From: Novosphingobium naphthalenivorans NBRC 102051
GTDB lineage: Bacteria; Pseudomonadota; Alphaproteobacteria; Sphingomonadales; Sphingomonadaceae
Direction of reading: 5' to 3'
Length of the DNA: 64,000 nucleotides
Assembly (NCBI RefSeq): GCF_001590985.1
Contig: NZ_BCTX01000008.1
Span: 38,250-102,249 of the forward strand
Part shown: piece by piece, positions 26,611-36,125 of the stretch
Layout of the letters: every line of letters begins with the position of its first letter
Numbering within the stretch: the first letter of the stretch is position 1
Translations under genes and position numbers: made by a program
The notes under the pieces: generated by a model
The model's database searches: none
The model's input: the letters and a program-made list of their open reading frames with translations, nothing else
What the model was told of the DNA's origin: nothing

Positions 26611-27342
26611 ATGCACGGATTTGCGAACCCGGCCCGTTTTCTCCGCATCGCCCGATGGCTGATGCCGCTCTGTATGGTCGCGGGTGTCGCCCTGGCCATG
26701 GGGGCGCTTGGCTGGGGCCTGTTCGAGGCGCCGGCGGAACGGCTGCAGGGCGAGACTGTGCGAATCGTCTATCTGCATGTGCCTTCCGCCTGGCTCGGCA
26801 TGGCCGGCTGGATGGGCATTGCAGCGGCCAGTTTTTCTGAACTTGTCTGGCGCCATCCGCTGGCCGGTATCGCCGCGCGTGCCTGTGCCGTGCCGGGCGC
26901 GCTGTTCACGGCGGTGTGCCTTGTCACCGGATCGCTCTGGGGCCGCCCGGCCTGGGGGACCTGGTGGGTGTGGGACGGGCGGCTGACCAGTATGCTGGTG
27001 CTGCTGTTCCTCTATTTCGGCTGGATGGCACTGTCGCAGGCCAGCGAGGCATCGGATGGCGGCCATAACAAGACCCCGGCGATCTTCGGCCTGGTGGGCG
27101 CGGTCAACATCCCGATCATCCATTACTCGGTGACGTGGTGGAACAGCCTGCACCAGCCGCCCAGCATCACCATGGGCAAGTCGGCGATGTCCGCCGATTT
27201 CCTGGTGCCGCTGCTGTTGGCGATGCTGGGTTTCACGCTGATCTTTGCCGGCGTGGTGCTGGCGCGGATGCGCGCCATTCTGGCGGACCAGCAGGCCGAG
27301 GCGCGCCTGCGCCGCAAGGCTCTCAGCGAAGCGGAATTCTGA
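26611..27342 (+). CDS. ccmC: heme ABC exporter permease / heme-handling protein CcmC
   Basis: This 243-aa protein has six membrane helices and the tryptophan-rich heme-binding WWD domain in WGRPAWGTWWVWDGRLTS, with conserved histidines in YLHVPSAW and IHYSVTWWNSLHQ. It passes heme to CcmE in cytochrome c maturation system I. It heads an uninterrupted ccmCDEFGHI run; ccmA and ccmB are not in the window. Confidence 0.95.
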   Translation: MHGFANPARFLRIARWLMPLCMVAGVALAMGALGWGLFEAPAERLQGETVRIVYLHVPSAWLGMAGWMGIAAASFSELVWRHPLAGIAARACAVPGALFTAVCLVTGSLWGRPAWGTWWVWDGRLTSMLVLLFLYFGWMALSQASEASDGGHNKTPAIFGLVGAVNIPIIHYSVTWWNSLHQPPSITMGKSAMSADFLVPLLLAMLGFTLIFAGVVLARMRAILADQQAEARLRRKALSEAEF

Positions 27343-27343
27343 C

Positions 27344-27484
27344 ATGCGCGAGGCGATGGACCCATGGACTTTCGTAGTGGCGTCCTATGCCATCGGCGTG
27401 GGGGCGACTGCGGCGATGATCGCGTGGTCGCTATTGTCGATGAAACGCGCTGAAAAGCGCCGTGACGAGGCGAGAAAGCGCTGA
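27344..27484 (+). CDS. ccmD: heme exporter protein CcmD
   Basis: This 46-aa protein has a single membrane helix (WTFVVASYAIGVGATAAMIAW) followed by a basic tail. The size, topology and position between ccmC and ccmE identify it. CcmD stabilises the CcmC-CcmE heme complex and helps release holo-CcmE. It starts 1 bp after ccmC. Confidence 0.88.
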   Translation: MREAMDPWTFVVASYAIGVGATAAMIAWSLLSMKRAEKRRDEARKR

Positions 27485-27486
27485 GA

Positions 27487-27939
27487 ATGGCAATCAAGGC
27501 AAAGCATCAGCGGCTCGTCCTGCTCGTGATCGCACTGGTGGTGCTGGTCGGCGCCGCACTGCTCGCGGCCTGGGCGCTGCGCAATCAGGCGAGCTATTTC
27601 TACGTTCCCAGCGAGATCGTCGCTGATCCGCCCGAGCCAGATCGTGCCGTGCGTCTGGGCGGCATGGTCGAGAAAGGCTCGATCAAGACCGAGCCCGACG
27701 GCGTGACCATCGCTTTCGTGGTGCAGGACGGCAAGGCACGCGTGCCGGTGGTCTTCAAGGGCATCGTGCCTTCGCTCTTCGTTGAAGGATCGGGCGTGGT
27801 GGCCGAAGGCAAGATGGGGGCGGACGGCACGTTCGTGGCCGACAATCTCCTGGCCAAGCACGACGAGAACTATGTGCCGCGCGAAATGCAGAGCATGACG
27901 GCCGAGCAGGCCAAGAATGTGGTGGCCGAAACAAAATGA
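27487..27939 (+). CDS. ccmE: cytochrome c maturation heme chaperone CcmE
   Basis: In this 150-aa protein an N-terminal membrane anchor (about 10-30) is followed by an OB-fold periplasmic domain with the covalent heme site His in LLAKHDENYVP (HxxxY). GGMVEKGSI and VVAEGKMG are further family signatures. It carries heme from CcmC to CcmF/H. It overlaps ccmF by 4 bp. Confidence 0.95.
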   Translation: MAIKAKHQRLVLLVIALVVLVGAALLAAWALRNQASYFYVPSEIVADPPEPDRAVRLGGMVEKGSIKTEPDGVTIAFVVQDGKARVPVVFKGIVPSLFVEGSGVVAEGKMGADGTFVADNLLAKHDENYVPREMQSMTAEQAKNVVAETK

Positions 27940-29900
27940 TCGCTGAACTCGGTCTTGCGGCCTTGTGGATGGCCGCCGCGCTGGCCGCGTTTCAGCTCGT
28001 TGCCGGTGCTTTTGGGCTGACGCAGCGGGGCTCCTCGCTGGGATCGGCGGTTCGTCCGGTGGCGGTGGTGCAAGGGCTGCTCGCGCTGACGGCGTTCCTG
28101 TGCCTGATCTATGTCTTTGCCGTCACCGACCTGTCGGTGAAGCTGGTTGCGCTCAACTCGCACTCGATGAAGCCGCTGATCTTCAAGATCGCGGGCGCCT
28201 GGGGCAACCACGAAGGCTCGATGCTGCTGTGGGTCACGGTCATGGGCATGGCGGGCGGCTTCGTGGCGCTGGTGGAAAAGCGGCTGCCCGAGCCGACGAT
28301 GCTGGCGACGCTGGCGGGGCAGGCTTTCGTCAGCCTGGGGTTCTACGCCTTCCTGCTGATCGCTTCGAACCCGTTCGAGCGCATCTTTCCGGTTCCTGCC
28401 GAAGGCAACGGGCTCAACCCGCTGCTGCAGGACCTCGGCCTCGCGTTTCATCCGCCCACGCTTTACCTCGGCTACGTCGGCCTCTCGATCGCGTTCAGTT
28501 TCGCCATCGGCGCCTTGGTGACGCGCGAGGTCGGTCCGGCCTTTGCCCGCGCCATGCGGCCCTGGGTGCTGGGCGCGTGGATTTTCCTGACCATCGGCAT
28601 CACCGCCGGCTCCTACTGGGCTTACTACGAGCTGGGCTGGGGCGGCTGGTGGTTCTGGGATCCGGTCGAGAACGCCTCGCTGATGCCCTGGCTGGCGGCG
28701 ACCGCCTTGCTCCATTCGGCCAGCGTGCTGGCCTCGCGCAATGCGCTTCGGGCCTGGACGGTGATGCTGGGCGTGGTGGCGTTCTCGATGTCGATGATCG
28801 GCACCTTCCTGGTGCGTTCGGGCATTCTGACGAGCGTCCATGCCTTCGCGGTCGATCCCGAGCGCGGCACTTTCATTCTGGCCCTGCTGGCGATCAACAT
28901 CGGCGGCGCGCTGACGCTGTTCGCGCTGCGCGCCTCGACCGTCACCGAAGGCGAGCGCTTTGCCCTGGTCAGCCGCGAGGGCGCGCTGGTGTTCAACAAT
29001 GTGATGCTCTCGGCGATCCTGGGCATCGTGCTGTTCGGCACGCTCTATCCGCTGCTGGCCGAGACGATGGGTGCCAAGGTCTCGGTAGGCCCGCCCTATT
29101 TCAATCCCATGAGCGCGCTGTTCGCCGTGCCGATGCTGGTGGTGCTTGCGGTCGGCCCGCTGCTGCGCTGGCGGCGCGACCGGTTCGAGCGCATTGGCAA
29201 GGCGCTGGTGATTCCGGCGATGCTGACAGTGGCGGCGGGAATCGGCCTGCTGGCGATTGGCGGCGTTGCGCTGTTGCCGTTCCTGGGCATGGCGCTGGCC
29301 GCAGGGCTTGCCTGGGCGAGTGTGCTGCCGCTGCGGGAACGCAACCTGCGCCGCACGCCGCTGCCGGTATGGGGCATGGTCGTTGCCCACTTCGGCATTG
29401 CCGTCTCGCTGTTCGGGATGAGCTGCGAGAGCGCCTTTAACGTAGAGAAGCTGGTGGCGGTGAAAGTCGGCGACGTGACGACCGTCGGCCCCTGGGATGT
29501 CAAGCTGGACAGCATCGAGCCGGTCGCCGGTCCCAACTGGACGGCGCTCGAAGCGGGCCTGCTGGTGCGTTACGGCGCGGACGGCGCGGTCTCGCGCATG
29601 ACGCCGCAGTCCCGCAACTTCTGGGCGCCGCCGCAGCAGACCAGCGAATCGGCATTGCACACGCGCTGGAACGGCCAACTCTACACCGTGCTGGGCGGCG
29701 AGGGCGAGGATGGGCGCTGGCAGCTCCGGCTCTGGTGGAAGCCGTTCGTGCCGCTGATCTGGATCGGCGGCCTGCTGATTGCGCTCGGCGGCGTTCTGGC
29801 GCTGCTCGGGCGCGTGAAAAGCGACGTGCGCCGCCTCGTTGCGAAGGACAAGATCGCCTATCGCCATGAGCGCAAGGCGCAACTGAGGGAGCGGCCATGA
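27936..29900 (+). CDS. ccmF: cytochrome c heme lyase subunit CcmF
   Basis: This 654-aa protein has about 15 membrane helices, the WWD heme-binding motif in GWGGWWFWDPVENAS and conserved heme-ligand histidines (NSHSMKPLIFKIAGAWGNHEGSMLLW; LLHSASVL). It reduces and ligates heme onto apocytochrome CXXCH cysteines together with CcmH/I. It overlaps both neighbours by 4 bp. Confidence 0.97.
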   Translation: MIAELGLAALWMAAALAAFQLVAGAFGLTQRGSSLGSAVRPVAVVQGLLALTAFLCLIYVFAVTDLSVKLVALNSHSMKPLIFKIAGAWGNHEGSMLLWVTVMGMAGGFVALVEKRLPEPTMLATLAGQAFVSLGFYAFLLIASNPFERIFPVPAEGNGLNPLLQDLGLAFHPPTLYLGYVGLSIAFSFAIGALVTREVGPAFARAMRPWVLGAWIFLTIGITAGSYWAYYELGWGGWWFWDPVENASLMPWLAATALLHSASVLASRNALRAWTVMLGVVAFSMSMIGTFLVRSGILTSVHAFAVDPERGTFILALLAINIGGALTLFALRASTVTEGERFALVSREGALVFNNVMLSAILGIVLFGTLYPLLAETMGAKVSVGPPYFNPMSALFAVPMLVVLAVGPLLRWRRDRFERIGKALVIPAMLTVAAGIGLLAIGGVALLPFLGMALAAGLAWASVLPLRERNLRRTPLPVWGMVVAHFGIAVSLFGMSCESAFNVEKLVAVKVGDVTTVGPWDVKLDSIEPVAGPNWTALEAGLLVRYGADGAVSRMTPQSRNFWAPPQQTSESALHTRWNGQLYTVLGGEGEDGRWQLRLWWKPFVPLIWIGGLLIALGGVLALLGRVKSDVRRLVAKDKIAYRHERKAQLRERP

Positions 29901-30463
29901 CCGGGACCGGCAACGATGTGGGCACCGCCGCGCCCCGCCGCTGGGTGATCTGGCTGCCGCTGGTGTTGTTCCTTGGCTTCGTGGCGCTCGTTATGTTCGG
30001 CCTGCTGCGTCCGGCCGACCGGAATGTCGCCAGCGCGCTTGTCGGCAAGCCGATGCCGCAGTTCAGCCTGCCACCGGCCCTGCCGGGCCGTCCCGGTCTG
30101 GACAGCAAGCTGCTCAGGAATGGCAAGCCGCATCTCGTGAACATCTTTGCCAGCTGGTGCGTTCCCTGCCGGATCGAGGCGCCGCAACTGCAAGCGCTGG
30201 CCAAGGCGGGCATCCCGATCGAGGGGATTTCGGTGCGCGATACGACCGAGGCGCTGCAGGGTTTCCTCGAACAGAACGGGGATCCCTATCAGCGAATCGG
30301 GGCCGACGATGACGGCCAGGTCCAGTTGGCGCTGGGATCGTCAGGCGTCCCGGAAACTTACGTGATCGATGGCAAGGGCAAGATCGTCTATCAGCACATT
30401 GGCGAGATCCGGCCCGACCAGCTCGGCCTGATACTGGACAAGCTGAAGGAGGCGTCCGAGTGA
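29897..30463 (+). CDS. ccmG: thiol:disulfide interchange protein CcmG (DsbE)
   Basis: This 188-aa protein has one N-terminal membrane anchor (about 15-35) and a periplasmic thioredoxin fold with active site WCVPC inside NIFASWCVPCRIEAP and the cis-proline region SGVPETYVIDG. It keeps apocytochrome c or CcmH cysteines reduced before heme attachment. Confidence 0.95.
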   Translation: MTGTGNDVGTAAPRRWVIWLPLVLFLGFVALVMFGLLRPADRNVASALVGKPMPQFSLPPALPGRPGLDSKLLRNGKPHLVNIFASWCVPCRIEAPQLQALAKAGIPIEGISVRDTTEALQGFLEQNGDPYQRIGADDDGQVQLALGSSGVPETYVIDGKGKIVYQHIGEIRPDQLGLILDKLKEASE

Positions 30464-30936
30464 TTCGCCTGCCTGTTCTAAACACGCCTGTTCCGCACAT
30501 GCTGGCCTTGCTGCTGATGGCGCTGCTGATGGCGCTGGGGCTGGCCACTGCCGCTCCGTTGATGGCGCAGGAGGAGCAATCCACCGCGCCTTACGCTTAC
30601 CGGCAGCTCGACGATCCGGCGAAAGAGGAAAAGGCGCAGGCGCTGATGGAAACGCTGCGCTGCCTGCAGTGCCAGGGCCAGTCGATCGCCGATTCGGATG
30701 CGCCGATCGCCGGTTCCATGCGCAGCCTCGTGCGCGAACGAATCGAAGCCGGTGAAGATCCCGAGGCGATCCGCCGCTGGCTGATCGAGCGCTATGGCGA
30801 CTATGTCAGCTATGCACCGCGCATTACCGGCCTGACCTGGCCGCTCTTTGCCGTGCCTGCGGCCTTGCTGTTGCTGGCCTTCCTGCTGCTGCGCCGCCGA
30901 TTCGGCGGGAAACCGGAACAGGGAGAGGGCACATGA
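30460..30936 (+). CDS. ccmH: cytochrome c-type biogenesis protein CcmH (CcmL-type)
   Basis: This 158-aa protein has a signal/anchor sequence, then the redox motif LRCLQCQGQSIADS (LRCxxC) in a three-helix bundle, and a C-terminal membrane helix (PLFAVPAALLLLAFLLL) ending in a basic tail. It presents apocytochrome to CcmF. Unlike E. coli CcmH, the TPR part is a separate gene, ccmI, which follows with a 4-bp overlap. Confidence 0.93.
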   Translation: MIRLPVLNTPVPHMLALLLMALLMALGLATAAPLMAQEEQSTAPYAYRQLDDPAKEEKAQALMETLRCLQCQGQSIADSDAPIAGSMRSLVRERIEAGEDPEAIRRWLIERYGDYVSYAPRITGLTWPLFAVPAALLLLAFLLLRRRFGGKPEQGEGT

Positions 30937-31595
30937 TCTGGTTTTTCGTGGGCGCGCTTGCAGTGCTGGCCTTCGGGCTGATCGTGTTCGTGCTCAAGGC
31001 GCCGCGCGGCACGTGGGAGGCTGTCGCCGCCGCGCTGCTGCTCGGCATTGCCGGCTATGTCCTGCAGGGGACTCCGGGGGAGGCAGGCGCTCCGAAAGAG
31101 GCCTCCGAGCAGGTTTCGGGCAATGCGGCCGCGCTGGTCGAGGCGCGCCTCAAAGTGACGAACAAGGGCATTCCGCCCAACAACAAGTGGGTCGTTTTCG
31201 CCGACGGGCTCGCGCGCAACGGCCACTATGCCGATGCCGCCCAGATTCTGCGCGGTGAAGTGGAAGCCCACCCGAACAATTCGGAAGCCTGGCTGGCCAT
31301 GGCCAATGCCCTGATGGCGCATTCGCAGGGTATTCTGACGCCAGCATCGCTCTATGCCTACCGCAAGGCCGCCAAGACGGCTCCCGACGAGCCGGGGCCG
31401 CCCTTTTTCCTGGGTCTTGCCCTGCTGCAGAACGGCCGCGTTGCCGAGGCGCAGACGCTCTGGACCGATCTTCTGGCCCACGCGCCCAAGGACGCGCCCT
31501 GGCGCGCGCCGCTGGCGCAGCAGTTGCAGCGGCTCGACGTGATGATGAACGGTCAGCCGGCAAGCGCCCCGGATTCCGCCGAGCAGCAGCCCTGA
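30933..31595 (+). CDS. ccmI: cytochrome c biogenesis TPR protein CcmI
   Basis: This 220-aa protein has two membrane helices at the N terminus (about 1-45) and then tetratricopeptide repeats (DGLARNGHYADAAQIL; NSEAWLAMANALMAH; PPFFLGLALLQNGRVAEAQTLW). CcmI binds the C-terminal helix of apocytochromes c. It closes the ccm operon. It is shorter than some CcmI proteins. Confidence 0.9.
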   Translation: MIWFFVGALAVLAFGLIVFVLKAPRGTWEAVAAALLLGIAGYVLQGTPGEAGAPKEASEQVSGNAAALVEARLKVTNKGIPPNNKWVVFADGLARNGHYADAAQILRGEVEAHPNNSEAWLAMANALMAHSQGILTPASLYAYRKAAKTAPDEPGPPFFLGLALLQNGRVAEAQTLWTDLLAHAPKDAPWRAPLAQQLQRLDVMMNGQPASAPDSAEQQP

Positions 31596-31726
31596 CGTGT
31601 CCCAATCATGAACCGGCAGTTAAGACAGACTTTCACTATCGTTGCCTGCTCCTTCTCATGCTGCTAACGGCCACTCCCTTGCCGCACCTTCGGGTGGGGT
31701 TCGCGAGTCCATGACGGGGCGCACGA

Positions 31727-33691
31727 ATGAGTGATGCAACATCGGATAGGGCTGAAGGGCCATCGCTGATTGATCCGGCGACAGCTTCGGCAACTCCGGC
31801 ACACGGCGGCCACGGGCATGGCTCGGGCAATGTCGCCAAACTGGCTTTCGGTGCCATCGGCGTCGTCTTTGGCGACATCGGCACCAGCCCGATTTACGCT
31901 TTCCGCGAAACGTTCGTCGGCCCGCATCCGCTGGCCATCGACGAATTGCATATCCTGGGCGTTGTCAGCCTGATCTTCTGGTCGATGACGATGGTCGTCT
32001 CGATCCAGTATGTCAGCGTTCTGATGCGGGCGGACAACAAGGGGCAGGGCGGCAGCCTCGCACTGGTCGCGCTGATTTCAGGCGCGATCAAGAAATCGAG
32101 CTATGGCGGCCTGATCGTCATGCTCGGCGTCTTTGCGACTTCGCTGTTCTACGGCGATTCGATGATTACGCCTGCGGTTTCCGTGCTTTCGGCGGTCGAA
32201 GGTCTCACCGTCGTCCAGTCGAACCTGCAGCCTTTCGTGCTGCCGATCGCGCTGATCCTGCTGATCGGCCTGTTCGTGCTGCAAAAGAGCGGGACCGCCA
32301 AGGTCGGCGCGCTGTTCGCGCCAGTCATGGTGATCTATTTCGGCACGCTGGCTGTGCTGGGCATCTATCATCTGCTGCAGATGCCCGAGGTGCTGGTCGC
32401 ACTGAACCCGTGGTATGCGGTGCAATTCTTCCTGACCGACAAGATGCTGGGTTTCCTGGCGCTGGGTTCGGTCGTGCTGGCGGTGACTGGTGCCGAGGCG
32501 CTCTATTCGGACATGGGGCATTTCGGTCGCGGGCCGATGCGCCTGTCGTGGTTTGCCTTTGTCATGCCGTGCCTGCTGATCAACTACTTCGGCCAGGCGG
32601 CGATGATCCTGGGGCTCGACGATGCCTCCGCGGCACAGGCGATGGAGAACCCGTTCTTCAACCTCGCGCCCGAAAACCTGCGCCTTCCCTTGGTGATTCT
32701 GGCCACTTGCGCCACGTTTATCGCGAGCCAGGCAGTGATTTCCGGGGCGTTCTCGATCACGCATCAGGCGATGCAGCTTGGCTTCATCCCGCGCCTCTCG
32801 ACCCGGCACACCAGTGAGCACGAAGTCGGTCAGATCTACATCCCCTTCGTCAACTGGGCTCTGATGACCGGCGTGATCGTTCTGGTTCTGGTGTTCCAGA
32901 ACTCGTCGAACCTCGCTTCGGCCTACGGTATCGCCGTCACCGGCGCGATGCTGATCGATACGTGCCTGATGGCCGTGCTGCTGATCGTTCTGTGGCGCTG
33001 GAAGCTGTGGCTGGCGATTCCCGTGATCCTGGCGTTCTTCGCGGTCGATGGCACTTATTTCGCCGCCAACGCCACCAAGATCCCCGACGGCGGCTGGTTC
33101 CCGCTGCTCATCGGCGGCGTGGCCTTCACGCTGCTGACGACGTGGAACAAGGGCCGCAAGCTCATGCGTGACCGCATGACCGAAGCCGCCCTGCCGCTCA
33201 ACGTCTTCGCCAAGAGCGCCCACGGCAGCGCCGCGCGGGTGCCCGGCACGGCGATCTTCATGGCTTCCAGCAATATCGGCGTGCCTTCGGCGCTGCTGCA
33301 CAACATCAAGCACAACAAGGTGCTGCACGAGCGCGTCGTCGTGCTGACGATCGAAGTGCAGGATGTGCCTTATGTCGAGCCGGCCGACCGCTGCGAAGTG
33401 ATCGAATTGGGGCAGGGCTTCTACCGCATGACGCTGCGCTACGGCTTCATGGAAGAAACCGACGTGCCGCACGCCCTGGCGCACGCGCCGATGTGCGGCG
33501 GGCCGTTCGAGATGATGAAGACCAGCTTCTTCCTCTCGCGCCAGACCCTGCTTCCCTCTGAGAAGCCGGGCATGGCGATCTGGCGCGAAAAGCTCTTCGC
33601 GTGGATGATGCGCAATGCGGCGAGCGCGATGGAGTTCTTCCGCCTGCCGACCAATCGCGTGGTCGAATTGGGCAGCCAGCTGGAGATCTGA
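31727..33691 (+). CDS. kup: low-affinity potassium uptake protein Kup
   Basis: This 654-aa K+:H+ symporter has a Gly/His-rich cytoplasmic N terminus, 12 membrane helices beginning [21 protein letters not shown] (the family signature), [19 protein letters not shown], and a soluble C-terminal domain of about 180 aa. The 131-bp spacer after ccmI contains a small UUCG-loop hairpin (CACC-TTCG-GGTG near 31686) and no clear terminator. Confidence 0.96.
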   Translation: MSDATSDRAEGPSLIDPATASATPAHGGHGHGSGNVAKLAFGAIGVVFGDIGTSPIYAFRETFVGPHPLAIDELHILGVVSLIFWSMTMVVSIQYVSVLMRADNKGQGGSLALVALISGAIKKSSYGGLIVMLGVFATSLFYGDSMITPAVSVLSAVEGLTVVQSNLQPFVLPIALILLIGLFVLQKSGTAKVGALFAPVMVIYFGTLAVLGIYHLLQMPEVLVALNPWYAVQFFLTDKMLGFLALGSVVLAVTGAEALYSDMGHFGRGPMRLSWFAFVMPCLLINYFGQAAMILGLDDASAAQAMENPFFNLAPENLRLPLVILATCATFIASQAVISGAFSITHQAMQLGFIPRLSTRHTSEHEVGQIYIPFVNWALMTGVIVLVLVFQNSSNLASAYGIAVTGAMLIDTCLMAVLLIVLWRWKLWLAIPVILAFFAVDGTYFAANATKIPDGGWFPLLIGGVAFTLLTTWNKGRKLMRDRMTEAALPLNVFAKSAHGSAARVPGTAIFMASSNIGVPSALLHNIKHNKVLHERVVVLTIEVQDVPYVEPADRCEVIELGQGFYRMTLRYGFMEETDVPHALAHAPMCGGPFEMMKTSFFLSRQTLLPSEKPGMAIWREKLFAWMMRNAASAMEFFRLPTNRVVELGSQLEI

Positions 33692-33711
33692 GGTCTGGGG
33701 CAGGCCGTGCT

Positions 33712-34431
33712 TCAGGCGAGGCGTGTGGCCAAACCGGCGAATTCCGAGACCGCGGCCCAGACGCGGCCGAATTCGGCCGCCGCGAGCGAACTGTAATCGT
33801 GGTCGCAATCGAGCATGGTGATCCGCGTATCGGCCGGCAGCAGGACGCCGAAGCGCGCTGGATCGTGCCCGTAAGGATCGCCTTTCCCCTGTACGATCAG
33901 CAGTGGCTTGTCCACGGATGACAGGTGGGCTGTGCGGTAGGTTTCGGGCGGGCGGTCGGGATGCTGGAACGGGTATCCGAAGCATATGATGCGATCGACC
34001 TTGGCATTCGAGGAAGTCTGGGTCGCCGCGATTCCGCCTGCGGAATGGGTGATCAGGAACGCGGCCTGACAGGGCAGCTTGTCGAGGAAACGGCCGAGTT
34101 CACGCGCAGCCATGACCGGGCGTGACACTATGGCTGCCTGCAGAAAGTCCCGGCGGTTCCGGTTCAGCAGTGCCAGCGCGGTTTTGACGGTGAAACGCAG
34201 TATCCGCAAAGGCAGGGCAAGGGTGGAAGGCGCGGCGGCAAGGCGGGGCCATACGCGTGCGATCGAGGCATTGATCTGTCGCGATGCCTCGGCACGCGGC
34301 GATTCGAACCAATAGACCGCATGGCCTTGATTATGCAGCCGCTCGGCGACTTGCATGATGACGTCGGACCGCTTCGTCTTGTCGTTCCGGCCGACGACGA
34401 CGATTGCCGGAACATTGCCGGGAGATACCAT
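33712..34431 (-). CDS. alpha/beta-hydrolase family protein
   Basis: In this 239-aa protein, AIVVVGRND at the start is the first beta-strand of the hydrolase fold. LITHSAGGIAA is the nucleophile elbow (GxSxG variant H-S-A-G-G). PLLIVQGKGDPYG and the late DHDYSS supply the likely Asp and His. Substrate unknown; size and layout recall KANL3/Tex30-like hydrolases. It is convergent with kup, 20 bp away. Confidence 0.75.
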   Translation of the reverse strand: MVSPGNVPAIVVVGRNDKTKRSDVIMQVAERLHNQGHAVYWFESPRAEASRQINASIARVWPRLAAAPSTLALPLRILRFTVKTALALLNRNRRDFLQAAIVSRPVMAARELGRFLDKLPCQAAFLITHSAGGIAATQTSSNAKVDRIICFGYPFQHPDRPPETYRTAHLSSVDKPLLIVQGKGDPYGHDPARFGVLLPADTRITMLDCDHDYSSLAAAEFGRVWAAVSEFAGLATRLA

Positions 34432-34521
34432 TCCAGACCGCCATGGGGCTTTGTGGACGCCGTTATCTCGAACGGTTCGGCGGGCTATGCAATCGGGAAT
34501 TTCGCGCCGGAGGCCGCCTGA

Positions 34522-35178
34522 TCAATCGTGAGGCGGGTTCTCGATCACTTCTTCCTTCGCCGTCTCGCCCATACCGTGTTTCAGCACCATCGGCAGCTGG
34601 GAGAAGGTGAAGACGAAGGACAGCACGGTAAAGCCCCAGAGCTTGGCCTGCAGCCAGGTTTCGAAGCTCACGGTATAGACCAGCACGGTATTGAGCACGG
34701 CCAGCAGCAGGAAGAACCACGCCCAGTTGCGCGAGAGCTTCATCCAGCCTTCCTCGTTCAGCCCTTCGAAGGCGGACTGGAGGAGGTATTTGAGCATGGG
34801 CTTGCCGCGCCACAGGCCGAAGAACAGCACGCCTGCGAACATCAGATAGACGGCCGTCGGCTTGATGCGGATCCAGAAGTCGTTGTGGAACACCACGGTC
34901 AGCATACCGAAGCCGACGATCAGCACGGTCGTCAGCCACAGCATCGGCGAGACATGGCCAAGCCGCCACTTGGACACGCCGAGCGCGATCACGGTCGCCA
35001 CCATGAAGGCGATCGTGCCCTTGATGACCGCGCCGACAGTCGCCAGCGAGTCGCCTTCTCCGGCCGGAGCATAGTGCTTGTAGGCCAGGAAGAAGACCAG
35101 CAGCGGGCCGAAATCGACGACGAGATTGACCCACGAGCTCTTGGGTTTTTCGGTTTTGGCGGTTTGCGTGTTCATCAT
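34522..35178 (-). CDS. yciB: inner membrane septation protein A (YciB/IspA family)
   Basis: This 218-aa protein has five to six membrane helices and the family pattern VDFGPLLVFFLAYK at the N terminus, WLTTVLIVGFGMLTVVFHNDFWIRIKPT in the middle and ENPPHD at the end. It is linked to envelope integrity and normal septation. Two consecutive ATGs (35178, 35175) are possible starts, and the first overlaps the ftsY stop by 4 bp. Confidence 0.88.
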   Translation of the reverse strand: MMNTQTAKTEKPKSSWVNLVVDFGPLLVFFLAYKHYAPAGEGDSLATVGAVIKGTIAFMVATVIALGVSKWRLGHVSPMLWLTTVLIVGFGMLTVVFHNDFWIRIKPTAVYLMFAGVLFFGLWRGKPMLKYLLQSAFEGLNEEGWMKLSRNWAWFFLLLAVLNTVLVYTVSFETWLQAKLWGFTVLSFVFTFSQLPMVLKHGMGETAKEEVIENPPHD

Positions 35179-36125
35179 GCAATTCCCGCAATGACGCGGG
35201 CCAGGAGGTCCGGGTTGAAGGGGCGCAAGTCGTCGATCTTCTCGCCCACGCCGATGGCGTGGATGGGCAATCCGTATTGCTCAGCCGCCGCGACGAGGAC
35301 GCCGCCGCGCGCGGTGCCGTCCAGCTTGGTCATGATCAGACCGGAAACGCCTGCCACTTCCTTGAAGATCTCGATCTGCGAAAGCGCGTTCTGGCCATTG
35401 GTGGCATCGAGCACCAGTACCACGTCGTGCGGGGCCTCGGGGTTGAGGCGGCCGAGCACGCGGCGGATCTTGGCCAGCTCGTCCATCAGCTCGCGCTTGT
35501 TCTGCAGGCGCCCGGCGGTATCGACGATCAGCGCGTCGATGCCCTGTTCGGTCGCGGCTTTGACCGCGTCGAACACTACCGAGGCCGGATCGCCACCCTG
35601 GGGGCCTTTGACGATGGGGATGGAGAGCCGGTCGGCCCAGACCGCGAGCTGGCCGATTGCGGCGGCGCGGAAGGTGTCGCCCGCTGCCAGCATCACCGAA
35701 TAGTCCTGTTCCTGAAACAGGTGCGCCAGCTTGGCGATCGTGGTGGTCTTGCCCGAACCGTTGACGCCGATCACCAGGATGACCTGCGGGCGCGGGAAGG
35801 CCACCACGTCGAGCGGCTTGGCGACCGGACGCAGGATCTCGGCAATCTCGCGGGCGACTACTTCCATGATCGCGCGCTCGTCGGCATCACGCTCGAAGCG
35901 CTCTTCGGCAAGGCGTTCGCGGATGCGGGCCGCGGCGCGCGGGCCAAGGTCCGACATGATCAGCGCATCCTCGATATCGTCGAGCTGCGCGTCGTCGAGC
36001 CGGGTCTTGCCCACGATGCCGGCGAGATTGCCGGTCAGCCGCTCCGACGTCTTGCGAAAGCCGCCGAAAAGGCGATCCGACCAGGCGTCGCCGGTTATGC
36101 CGGTTGCCGCGCCTTCCTCACTCAT
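35175..36125 (-). CDS. ftsY: signal recognition particle receptor FtsY
   Basis: This 316-aa protein has the NG domain: an N-domain bundle (about 20-100), GVNGSGKTTTIAKLA P-loop, AAGDTFRAAAIGQL, DTAGRLQNKRELMDEL, TKLDGTARGG and the closing GVGEKIDDLRPF. The acidic A domain is almost absent, as in many alphaproteobacteria. It is the membrane receptor for Ffh. The ATG at 36125 overlaps the mtaB stop (ATGA). Confidence 0.96.
   Translation of the reverse strand: MSEEGAATGITGDAWSDRLFGGFRKTSERLTGNLAGIVGKTRLDDAQLDDIEDALIMSDLGPRAAARIRERLAEERFERDADERAIMEVVAREIAEILRPVAKPLDVVAFPRPQVILVIGVNGSGKTTTIAKLAHLFQEQDYSVMLAAGDTFRAAAIGQLAVWADRLSIPIVKGPQGGDPASVVFDAVKAATEQGIDALIVDTAGRLQNKRELMDELAKIRRVLGRLNPEAPHDVVLVLDATNGQNALSQIEIFKEVAGVSGLIMTKLDGTARGGVLVAAAEQYGLPIHAIGVGEKIDDLRPFNPDLLARVIAGIA

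Noticed and set aside
27870..29882. 670-codon open frame on the minus strand
   Set aside because: Shadow of ccmF; very rich in Arg, Gln and His and without motif.
32078..33985. 635-codon open frame on the minus strand
   Set aside because: Shadow of kup; same antisense bias.
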